Source: Symsagittifera roscoffensis (lineage: Eukaryota > Xenacoelomorpha > Acoela > Convolutidae). Taken from it: a DNA stretch of 64,000 bases. The position numbers and the translations under genes were made by a program. The stretch spans positions 27,719,301 to 27,783,300 of the forward strand of contig NC_087066.1 in NCBI RefSeq assembly GCF_963678635.1, in the 5' to 3' direction. A model generated the notes under the pieces. The model had not been told where the DNA came from, ran no database searches, and saw nothing but the letters and a program-made list of their open reading frames with translations. Of this stretch, positions 22,309 to 30,477 are shown piece by piece (position 1 is the first letter of the stretch; every line of letters starts with the position of its first letter).

Positions 22309-22908
22309 TTTTAAAATTTTATACTTCACAATCTTGAAACCTCCGTAACATTTTTCATTTCCATTTTTCAAAATAACATGCTCACAAGTACGCAATAATT
22401 CTAGTTCAAAATAGACCAATAGGATTCATCCAATCCGCCACTTTCTCTAACTCAAACTAAGATCAATTAGACGAATAATCTAGAACTCCAGGCACATCTC
22501 TAACTATAACTTTACAACCTCCAGGTCAAAAATAAGCAAACCACTCCAACTTGACAGCTAAAATAAATATCACCATAATACCGTACCCCTCCCTTATCTA
22601 ATAACCCAAAGATCAACAATATTTCCCCAACTCAGACCACGAATACCCCCAAAACAAATTTGATAACTTAGCCTAAAGTCACAAAATGAAGATTTTAATT
22701 AGCCTAAAGTATAAAAATCTCACCATACCCCGGATCATTTGACAAACAAAAATAAAGAAAAAGACGACCTCCCAGTCACCATGAAAATTGCCCCCAACAA
22801 TTTTTTACGAAACTCAACCCACTTGTCAAAAAACTAATAAATAATTCGACCACACTAGAAAATCGCCTCAAACAGCAAAAAATATTCGACAAAGAGATCA
22901 TTTCTTAA
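22309..22908 (+). other. Non-coding spacer after pol
   Basis: About 600 nt with no credible ORF. It is A/C-rich like the rest of the element. The 12-mer 'ttagcctaaagt' is repeated at 22668-22679 and 22699-22710. It may hold splice or translation signals for the downstream ORFs, but nothing specific can be assigned. Confidence 0.5.
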
Positions 22909-23139
22909 ATGCTTTTCTCTCAAACAGTCGCTCAAATATTTATCAATTTTAAACATTTTTTTTCAATACTTCAAGTCTTTATAATCTTTCTTTTTGATAT
23001 CATCGAATCTTTTCTAATAATCATAATAATTTTTTGTAACATTTTTTTAATTTTCTACACAATAATTGAACTATTCCTCCAACTTTCCAAAACCCTTGAA
23101 TATATCCACAGGTACGATTTTAACAACTTGTCTAAATGA
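22909..23139 (+). CDS. Small membrane protein ORF (76 aa)
   Basis: Not recognised. The predicted product is dominated by Ile, Leu and Phe. It can form about two membrane segments: roughly residues 18-30, and a very hydrophobic stretch at about 33-58 ('ESFLIIIIIFCNIFLIF'). The short C-terminus is hydrophilic. The stop overlaps the start of the next small ORF as ATGA at 23136-23139, an arrangement used for coupled reinitiation. A viroporin-like or envelope-assisting role is only a guess. The AT-rich composition makes hydrophobic ORFs easy to get by chance, so caution is needed. The tandem pairing with a second such ORF argues for reality. Confidence 0.45.
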   Translation: MLFSQTVAQIFINFKHFFSILQVFIIFLFDIIESFLIIIIIFCNIFLIFYTIIELFLQLSKTLEYIHRYDFNNLSK

Positions 23140-23324
23140 TACGAACAATTTTCAGTAGAACTGATATTTTTTTATTGTTTGTAATTTTCATAACATTTCT
23201 ATCATCCCTCATTTTGACAATATGTAAATGTATAAAGAAAGCAATCATTACATTTGCCCTAGCAACAATTTTTCTAATTCTTTTTTTAGAAGAATATTAT
23301 AATAAACATAAACCCTCTCACTAA
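23136..23324 (+). CDS. Small membrane protein ORF (62 aa)
   Basis: Not recognised. It has two predicted membrane segments, about residues 11-29 ('IFLLFVIFITFLSSLIL') and 36-51 ('AIITFALATIFLILFL'), separated by a short Cys/Lys loop ('CKCIKK'). It starts within the stop of the preceding ORF (ATGA). A T-rich stretch ending in TTTTTTTAG at 23281-23289, inside the ORF, looks like a splice acceptor. A two-helix hairpin topology is likely. The function is unknown. Confidence 0.45.
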   Translation: MIRTIFSRTDIFLLFVIFITFLSSLILTICKCIKKAIITFALATIFLILFLEEYYNKHKPSH

Positions 23325-23329
23325 AGTAA

Positions 23330-24466
23330 CAATTTAAAAATCCATCAAAAATTGCTACCCAACAGTCACAGAATCAGTCTTCACCGACATCATCCCAAGA
23401 TAATCCAACACCACCTTCAACTACTCAAAACCCTCAAACATCTACACGAATTTCTTTTCAAGACAATCCATACACCTTTGAAGAAAGGCACGCTCGTTTA
23501 TCTGAACCACTAGAACCAGTTCAACGACAAGCATCCCTAAGTGAACCAACATATAATCTTTACCCAACACTACCACAAGAACTAAGTAGAATACGAAACC
23601 TTAGTCAAAACCAAAACACAGCAGAAATAAATAGACAAATTATACATCCTCGACGAAATAGAAATTTTCAAACTCCCCGAGTTCATTTTGATATACCTCA
23701 ATCCCCAACACAAACCACTCCAGAAAACACCACTGGTATCACACCAGAAACTCCTACACTTTTTTCACAACGAAGCACTTCAAGTCTACCTTCAGACTAC
23801 TTAGGTTCAACACCAACATCTGAACAGATACGTGAAAATCCCTTTAACCCCCCAAACCTAACATCACGACTGCCATATTGGACTACAAATTCATTCACAC
23901 AAGGTGAACCAAATTTAGTCAATGACCCCATAGATATTTCTACGGATACAACAACATCCTCATCACTACCAGAAACATTATCACTACCATCAACACCATC
24001 AATAAGTCAATTTTCACCACTACCCTTTAACTTAAATTTTCCAAATAATCTCGACGCCAGATATCGAGAACAATCATCAATAAATATTCCTTTAAGATTA
24101 GATTGGAATACATTCACAGCACCTCCACCACTATTTGGACAACATCAAGAAAGTAACCGCCTTCATAACTGGGCACTTAATAGATTACAATATCGCCAAG
24201 ATATTCACAACGATATCCGTGATCACAATATTCAAATACTCCAACAAAACAGTTTACAATTAAAATTTGAAATCACAGTTAAGTTAAATAATATTACCCA
24301 ACATCCCTACCCATTAAATCCACCTAACATAACAGCTCAATCACTACCACCACCGTTTATAACTACTGAAGTAATATACAAATACGACAGATACACTAAA
24401 AACACAATTGGTTACATTACATTTTATAATCCATACTCAGGATTATCATACACATGTATATTCTAA
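23330..24466 (+). CDS. Open frame of 378 codons without ATG
   Basis: Open from the codon after TAA 23327-23329 to TAA 24464-24466, and no in-frame ATG was found. The reading starts 'QFKNPSKIATQQSQNQ'. The first two thirds are Ser/Thr/Pro/Gln-rich (for example 'STSSLPETLS'-like runs). The last third looks folded, with 'LRLDWNTFTAPPPLFG', 'NRLHNWALNRLQYRQD' and a C-terminus 'YNPYSGLSYTCIF'. Codon use matches the neighbouring ORFs, which argues for real coding. Start options are splicing of an upstream ATG exon onto an acceptor near 'acccaacag' (about 23363), or non-AUG initiation. The preceding ORF closes 5 nt before this frame opens, so simple frameshifting cannot join them. It overlaps the envelope-like ORF start by 13 nt. 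The true 5' end is unknown. Confidence 0.6.
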   Translation, partial: QFKNPSKIATQQSQNQSSPTSSQDNPTPPSTTQNPQTSTRISFQDNPYTFEERHARLSEPLEPVQRQASLSEPTYNLYPTLPQELSRIRNLSQNQNTAEINRQIIHPRRNRNFQTPRVHFDIPQSPTQTTPENTTGITPETPTLFSQRSTSSLPSDYLGSTPTSEQIRENPFNPPNLTSRLPYWTTNSFTQGEPNLVNDPIDISTDTTTSSSLPETLSLPSTPSISQFSPLPFNLNFPNNLDARYREQSSINIPLRLDWNTFTAPPPLFGQHQESNRLHNWALNRLQYRQDIHNDIRDHNIQILQQNSLQLKFEITVKLNNITQHPYPLNPPNITAQSLPPPFITTEVIYKYDRYTKNTIGYITFYNPYSGLSYTCIF

Positions 24467-27072
24467 AATTATTAATTTTTCTCCAAACCCTTTTTCTAAT
24501 AACCTCAAATCAAAATATAAACCCTTCCCCTCGTACAGGACCACAAGATTTATTAGTAACACATTACGATTGCGAAGAAAATGAACAAAAAACACTACAT
24601 AAATATGCAATCAATCAGGTATCACAATGTGAAACAGAACCACAAGCTATAGAAACCACAGATATAATAGCAACACTCTATTCAAAAGCCCGAGCAACAA
24701 CAGTTACAGGTTATAAATTCACAGCAACATTTTCCGAAAAGAAAGTACATTGTTCACAAGTCTCGAACGGAAACAAAAACCGACTTGACCATGAATCATT
24801 CTACCAAAGTAATATAGAACGTCTTTTACATCTCAATCCCGACGATTGTAAAAATGAATTACTTAGACTAAACATCACAAAAAATAAAAACTCCCAAAGA
24901 AAATTAGTTAATTTTCAAGTTTTTTCAGACTCTGTACATCAATCACAACTTGAAAGACACCAAGGACATATAAGACTAGACGAAAAATACCCGTATAACG
25001 GCGCACACGGACGATTAACCTATGACCTACATGATAAACACTGGATACCACACATTGGTATAAATAACCCATCAAACTGCAAAGCAGACACAAAAAATAA
25101 AGGATACCAAGAAATAATGTTTTTCGATTGGAAAATACAACTCGAAAAAATACAACTCACACGAGATTTATCTGATAATACAATGATCTACCAAGGAATC
25201 CGACTACCTTGTAAAAATGATCAAGGATATTGCGACCCTACAACGAGAACACAAGCAACAATTGTTTGGTTCCCCGAAGACACATGTACAACATTTCAAG
25301 TAGCAAAAATACACGCTCGTATGATAAAATTTCACGAAAAATATTTCATACAACCAATTCCATATGAACAAGTCCATCCATCACGCAAACTAAGTTCCGA
25401 TTTTCGAAACATAGACAATATAGAAAATAAATTGACACGTTTTCAAATATATCAAGAAACAGAACTTGCATGTAAATACAGGAATCCACTTCACAGAACA
25501 CAATACTCTGAAATATTAGTTGAATATGAAAAAGGATTCGACATGACCACTGGTAAAGTAAAAATCGACCCATACGCCACAGGTCATCCTCTAAACGAAG
25601 GAACATCCTATATACCAGTTAATTTTGAAAAAAGCAACGGACAACCTGGTGGACATCTAAAACCTTATGACACCAGAAGCACACGCTTACAAGAATTATC
25701 ACTAATGAATACTACATATTTTGGTAATATCCACTATGATATTCATTTGGATATGAAACTAGACTATACAATTAGCCGCATTTTTCAAGAAATGTCACTC
25801 TCTGAATTAGAAACACTACATCAACTATGCGAATTAGAACGAACACAAATACTACAATCACTTGCACTAGCAGTATTAAAAATACCCTACGCAGGATACT
25901 TATTATCAGGAAATAGATCAAATTTTTTAGACTACGAAGGAAACATCTTATGGTTTTATACTTGTACTAAAAAAGTATCACCACTATACGTTTTTGAAGA
26001 TAAACGATGTTATAAAAGAATTCCTATCTTTTATAAGAATAAAGTACATTTCGTGGATACACTTTCACGAAGAACATATTTCTGGGATACCGCAGTCCCA
26101 TGTGGATCAGAAAATAGCCACAATGTAGTACAACTAAACCCTGATGAAAACAAATATTATCTTCTCACTCCATATCCCACATTAATGCAATCACTCAAAA
26201 AATTTTCACCAGAAAGCATTCGCGCTATTGCTCGAAACCCAAATATAGACTTACAATCAATAGGAATCTATTCAAAATCAGATATTCAACATCACATTAG
26301 AACACAACAATTCCAAGAATTATTAACACAAATGGACACTATACAAAGACAATCAATAGACCAAAACTTACGCAAACTTGCAGAAACCGCAGGATTTGCC
26401 GATATCTACACGCAAGACTATAGCGGATATTTTAAAGACATAAAAGATTATATATATCTAAACGGCGAAAAATACCGTCCCCAAGATATATCACCAATTA
26501 ACATTTTTAGCTTTGTTACACTCAAAAATGAGATCCTAGATTTTCTAGGATGGCCCTACTACATCTTAGAAAAATTGACTATTTTATACGCAATGTTTAA
26601 CTTTATTGGATTTCTTTTCTCACTCTTAAAAGGAATCTACAATACATGTGCTATACACACACAAGTAAACAGACAAGCAAGCGTAGCACGCATACTCTTT
26701 GCAGGATTTTTTGGAATTTTTTCCACATCTATAAACAAAATTCTTTTAGACGCACAAATAAAAGAATATAACACAAAAATAACAACACGACAAAATACAT
26801 ACGACGAAGAACATAACAATGTCGACACACAGCCAACGGCACCACAATTACCACCCCTACCAAATAACCATCCACTATCCCTAGCCCCGCGAAATTTTAG
26901 AAATTTAGCAATCACACATAATCCAAATTTTCGACTCACCACATCACAAAGTCCCGTCCAACATATAATGACACATCCATCACAAGATGATAATACTTAT
27001 GAACAAATTATTGAACAGCCCCATACCACCGCTTTTCAATCTCAAAATAATAATTTTTTTAGCCCACGATGA
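24454..27072 (+). CDS. Envelope-like membrane glycoprotein (872 aa)
   Basis: The position after pol and the topology fit an envelope protein. An N-terminal signal peptide (residues 1-18, 'MYILKLLIFLQTLFLI') leads a long Cys-containing ectodomain with N-glycosylation sites. Early Cys are at 40, 59, 100 and 132, in the context 'HYDC' and 'HCSQVSNGN'. Hydrophobic segments lie at about 708-725 and 747-760, followed by a ~110-residue hydrophilic tail. The tail holds PTAP (794-797) followed by 'QLPPLP', a motif known in retroviruses to recruit ESCRT through TSG101. From memory, the N-terminal Cys pattern is reminiscent of glycoproteins of chuvirus type that retroelements have captured, but this is tentative. 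No clear furin site was identified. The start lies inside the end of the ATG-less ORF, and the stop overlaps the next ORF as ATGA. Confidence 0.75.
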   Translation: MYILKLLIFLQTLFLITSNQNINPSPRTGPQDLLVTHYDCEENEQKTLHKYAINQVSQCETEPQAIETTDIIATLYSKARATTVTGYKFTATFSEKKVHCSQVSNGNKNRLDHESFYQSNIERLLHLNPDDCKNELLRLNITKNKNSQRKLVNFQVFSDSVHQSQLERHQGHIRLDEKYPYNGAHGRLTYDLHDKHWIPHIGINNPSNCKADTKNKGYQEIMFFDWKIQLEKIQLTRDLSDNTMIYQGIRLPCKNDQGYCDPTTRTQATIVWFPEDTCTTFQVAKIHARMIKFHEKYFIQPIPYEQVHPSRKLSSDFRNIDNIENKLTRFQIYQETELACKYRNPLHRTQYSEILVEYEKGFDMTTGKVKIDPYATGHPLNEGTSYIPVNFEKSNGQPGGHLKPYDTRSTRLQELSLMNTTYFGNIHYDIHLDMKLDYTISRIFQEMSLSELETLHQLCELERTQILQSLALAVLKIPYAGYLLSGNRSNFLDYEGNILWFYTCTKKVSPLYVFEDKRCYKRIPIFYKNKVHFVDTLSRRTYFWDTAVPCGSENSHNVVQLNPDENKYYLLTPYPTLMQSLKKFSPESIRAIARNPNIDLQSIGIYSKSDIQHHIRTQQFQELLTQMDTIQRQSIDQNLRKLAETAGFADIYTQDYSGYFKDIKDYIYLNGEKYRPQDISPINIFSFVTLKNEILDFLGWPYYILEKLTILYAMFNFIGFLFSLLKGIYNTCAIHTQVNRQASVARILFAGFFGIFSTSINKILLDAQIKEYNTKITTRQNTYDEEHNNVDTQPTAPQLPPLPNNHPLSLAPRNFRNLAITHNPNFRLTTSQSPVQHIMTHPSQDDNTYEQIIEQPHTTAFQSQNNNFFSPR
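27061..27062 (+). other. Putative 3' splice acceptor before the last ORF
   Basis: The sequence 'taattttttttag' ends here, 6 nt upstream of the ATG at 27069. A pyrimidine run followed by TAG in a G-poor, T-poor region is a strong acceptor candidate and fits a spliced subgenomic mRNA. Confidence 0.5.
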
Positions 27073-28862
27073 GCCGCCAACTTGGATCACTCCATCGATC
27101 AAATTCCCATCCAACCAACCTTACCTCTTCAATCCCAATAATACCACTTTTTGCTTTTCCGCCACCCGATTTTCCATCTAGCAATGTAACATCAGGCATG
27201 AATTCCGACACTAACTCACAAATTTCAGTTTTATACTCCATTTCACAGCTAAATAACCCGAATATTGAAACCCCCGACGAATTTGCCGACTCAGAACCAT
27301 CTCCATCCAATAATTTTCATAACCCTTCTCATTTTTCTCAACCTCCTTTTCAACCCATATTATCAAATAACCCTGACCCAATCACTCCTACACCCTCTTA
27401 TGCTTCCCAAGTTACCCCAACCTACTCCTCATACCATTCTGACCAATCATCTCCAGACACCCCCCGAATCTCCCCAGAGCTAGACAATTTTATTACCCTC
27501 CAACAACAACCCTACCACCTTAACACCCCGACCATAAACCAAATCTCCTCCACTACAAATTCATCCAATCCCCCTACACCCTCTTCAAATTATACCGAAT
27601 CATTAGCACCATCATCCACATCAACTGAATCCTCACTCAACACTAATAGAGCTTATCGCACTTTTAAAAGAAAGTTCCCCAACCATCCTTTCCCAGCAAA
27701 ACCAGGAACAGCCCGAGAATACATCAACCACCCCCAACATACTAACACTAGAGAATTTTTAGCCATCACTTTACCCTCATTTCCACAATACACCTTAAAC
27801 ACCCCTCATGACGCTAACGAAACACGCAACTTTGTAGACGAATACGTTTTAATGCCCACTCTCTCTTGGACCTCATACTATCATTTCACTAACCCTCTTT
27901 GCTTACCTTTAACTAACACATCCATTGATATAGACCGAAACAAAGACATGCTATATCGACTAACTACACCACTCACCGCTAGACAATTTACTTACGTTGG
28001 ATATAAAAAATCACTAAAAATACACACTGCACCTAGAGCTAACGAATACACACTAGAATACTATGATCACAACATCATCAGAGCTAACCAAGATCAATTC
28101 TTAGACGACGATCGCTTCGCTAACCCACAAATCACCGAGAAATTTTTCATCAAGACACCATATGTATTTACACTAAACATCTTCGACCGAAAGTTTGATC
28201 ACATTATTTCAGAAGCACTAACAAGCACACAAGCGTACGAAAGTTTTAAAGAACGCTTCCAAATCTTTTCACTAACCTTTCATTTCCTTGCACCACACGA
28301 AAGAGATTTACACTGCTCACACGATATTATGTTGCGAACTAAACAAACACATACATACAGTTACTATCGTTTCATCCAAAATCACTTTGACCTCCACACA
28401 CCCTCTAGACAACCACACCATCGCTTTCAATTCATCAATTCAAAATACACTTCACCGTATTTCCTAAATTTCACATATTGTATTAAAAATACTAACCTTC
28501 ATGGTATTCTTCGTAATTATGACCCCATAACCCAAATGTATATTTTCTGCCCCATCACCAAGACCTTCAACGCAGAAGAATCCCGACCCTTCCTTATCCC
28601 GCACGAGTTTGTACAGCCTATAGAAATCCCCATTTTAGAATTCATCCACAACACTAAATTTAACCACAAGTTATATAACTTAATCCAAAACACACCTTAT
28701 GAGTTTGCAGTAGGCACTGAAGAACTAACCACTATTAAGGCACTTCAATTGCTTTGGCCACTACTTCAAACTAAAAATATCATCCGCATCTTAGCTAAAC
28801 TACTAACAACTTCAGAACTAATTCACGATATCTTCCCCCACGGTTTTTTCCCCGACGACTAA
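27069..28862 (+). CDS. Unrecognised 597-aa ORF at the 3' end of the retroelement
   Basis: No known domain is seen. Residues 1-194 are Ser/Pro/Thr/Asn-rich and probably disordered ('SSTTNSSNPPTPSSNYTE'). From about residue 195 ('FKRKFPNHPFPAKPG') the sequence looks folded and aromatic-rich to the C-terminus 'LIHDIFPHGFFPDD', without signal peptide or membrane helix. The ATG overlaps the envelope-like stop (ATGA, 27069-27072), and a strong acceptor lies 6 nt before it. A compact intron begins 3 nt after the stop. The two-part layout, disordered then folded, resembles that of the ATG-less ORF, although no sequence identity was seen. It is unlike any standard Ty3/gypsy gene, so a captured or regulatory gene is possible. 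Confidence 0.7.
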   Translation: MSRQLGSLHRSNSHPTNLTSSIPIIPLFAFPPPDFPSSNVTSGMNSDTNSQISVLYSISQLNNPNIETPDEFADSEPSPSNNFHNPSHFSQPPFQPILSNNPDPITPTPSYASQVTPTYSSYHSDQSSPDTPRISPELDNFITLQQQPYHLNTPTINQISSTTNSSNPPTPSSNYTESLAPSSTSTESSLNTNRAYRTFKRKFPNHPFPAKPGTAREYINHPQHTNTREFLAITLPSFPQYTLNTPHDANETRNFVDEYVLMPTLSWTSYYHFTNPLCLPLTNTSIDIDRNKDMLYRLTTPLTARQFTYVGYKKSLKIHTAPRANEYTLEYYDHNIIRANQDQFLDDDRFANPQITEKFFIKTPYVFTLNIFDRKFDHIISEALTSTQAYESFKERFQIFSLTFHFLAPHERDLHCSHDIMLRTKQTHTYSYYRFIQNHFDLHTPSRQPHHRFQFINSKYTSPYFLNFTYCIKNTNLHGILRNYDPITQMYIFCPITKTFNAEESRPFLIPHEFVQPIEIPILEFIHNTKFNHKLYNLIQNTPYEFAVGTEELTTIKALQLLWPLLQTKNIIRILAKLLTTSELIHDIFPHGFFPDD

Positions 28863-28865
28863 CAG

Positions 28866-28944
28866 GTAAGTATGAACTAAATGAATATTACTAACTAATT
28901 AAAATATTGAAAAACTCACCATTCCTTATTCATGTTTTCTTTAG
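28866..28944 (+). other. Compact 79-nt intron in the element's 3' region
   Basis: A perfect donor CAG|GTAAGT at 28863-28871, a TACTAAC branch-site consensus at 28889-28895, and a pyrimidine tract with acceptor 'tgttttctttag' ending at 28944. The donor lies 3 nt after the stop of the 597-aa ORF. Its survival in the integrated copy implies that packaged RNA is not spliced here. Confidence 0.75.
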
Positions 28945-30477
28945 ATTTTTAGCCTTCATCTTCAATCATCTGAAAAATTCACAAAAGAAAAATAAAAAAT
29001 AGCAAACTTCTTCAAAACTATTTAAAACCCTATTTAACTTTTGCACCAACAATTAAATAAATATAATACCAATGCAGTAAATTAATTTATAAAATTTTCC
29101 CCTAAAAGCAGTAAATCTACATATGATGAAAATTTGTATCTTAAAATTCCCCCATTACTAGCAGTAAATTTCCAAATTCTATGCAGTAAATTAATAAAAT
29201 GCAATTGCAGTACTAACCTTTTGATATTTTCATTCATTCGCACAGAAATTCTATCCACACTCGCACAGCTCGCCCACGAAAAATTGTTTAAAATAATGAA
29301 TTTCAGTTTTAAGTTTTCACACTCAACAACTCTAACAAATAATAACAAGTTTCAAACTTTCCTTTAACCCGGTTGGAAAGGAATCATATACTAAACAAAA
29401 CTAACCAACGCAGCTTACTAAATACCACAAATCATAAAATAACAGCATGACTAAGAAAAGGAAACCAACGGTACCCAAACCGGATTAACCCAGTTTAAAA
29501 CTGGATAATTTATTCTTTTGAAGACTATTACAAAGTCTTAGAAAGAAATAATAAAACACAAAAAAGTCAAAAGACAAACCCATACCACAAACAATTTGCT
29601 TTTTGGAAAAAGTACATAACCAACAAAACATAAGTAAAACCACAACAAACCCAACATAAAATGTTGTCACATAACAGGACCCCTCATAAAAACCGCATGA
29701 AATCATACTCCCACACCTGGCCTAACCCACCAGGAAAGGACGTCCTGAGCATGCTCTATAGCCGGCCTAACCCACCGTGCTACATCCACGCTTTGTGACC
29801 ACACCTTTATTTTTAATAAGAGCTACTCAAGGGTGAGTAACTCTTCAAAATAACCGAACTAAAACAAAAAGCTTTTGTGAAAACAACTAACTAAAATCAT
29901 AATTAAAAAATATTAAATTAATAAAAGTTTTATAAAATGTAAAATCACATGATGCAATATATAGATCAGAATACAACACCAAGGACGAACATCAAAAGAC
30001 AAGACGACCTCACTACACTCGAGAGAGAATGACCAACTATAATCGATATGCCGCTCACAATCACAACTCAAAGGATTTAGAGTACGACTTGACCTCGCAG
30101 AAAAGGACTTCATTGAACTAGACCAATGACCACCTCGATGTTCAAGTATACGTACAGATCCGAGTAACCAGGCATCCCCTCCACGCACAATCTCCACGCC
30201 ATTCCCGAGCTAGATCAAACACAAAAGAAGTTCTCTCCGAAGAACAGAAAAACCTGACATAGCCAACCATTCTGAAACCAGAATTGATGCTGTTGCAGAG
30301 ACTCAGTCGTTGTCACAAGAAGAACACAACGTCTTGTGTCCTCAATTCCAGATCCCTGGAACTTCCTTAACAAAAAGGAAACAAAAGAAAAATGATGTTC
30401 GCCAAATACCAACGTCCATCATCCATCCTTGAACTACAAAAGAACTGTTCTAAAAAACTCTGTAAAACCCGGATGGG
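28945..30477 (+). other. Non-coding 3' region of the retroelement
   Basis: About 1.5 kb between the 3' intron and the 3' LTR with no credible ORF. It contains the GCAGTAAAT array, a palindrome 'ccagtttaaaactgg' near 29492-29506, and the phrase 'ggcctaacccacc' twice (29719 and 29763 regions) with a CCTGG/CCAGG hairpin around the first. The sequence abutting the 3' LTR is only weakly purine-rich ('ggatggg'), so the polypurine tract is atypical. Confidence 0.5.
29074..29212 (+). repeat. GCAGTAAAT motif array
   Basis: The 9-mer GCAGTAAAT occurs at 29074, 29108, 29161 and 29183, with a partial GCAGTA at 29207. Five copies within 140 nt in non-coding sequence suggest a protein-binding or RNA-export element. 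Confidence 0.6.

Noticed and set aside
27069-28862. 597-aa ORF as a second envelope or a Gag duplicate
   Set aside because: No signal peptide, membrane segment, Cys knuckle or capsid-like motif could be seen.
13795-29706. Long frames on the minus strand of the retroelement
   Set aside because: They mirror plus-strand genes, are rich in Phe/Val/Cys as expected from the complement of A-rich coding DNA, and show no motifs.
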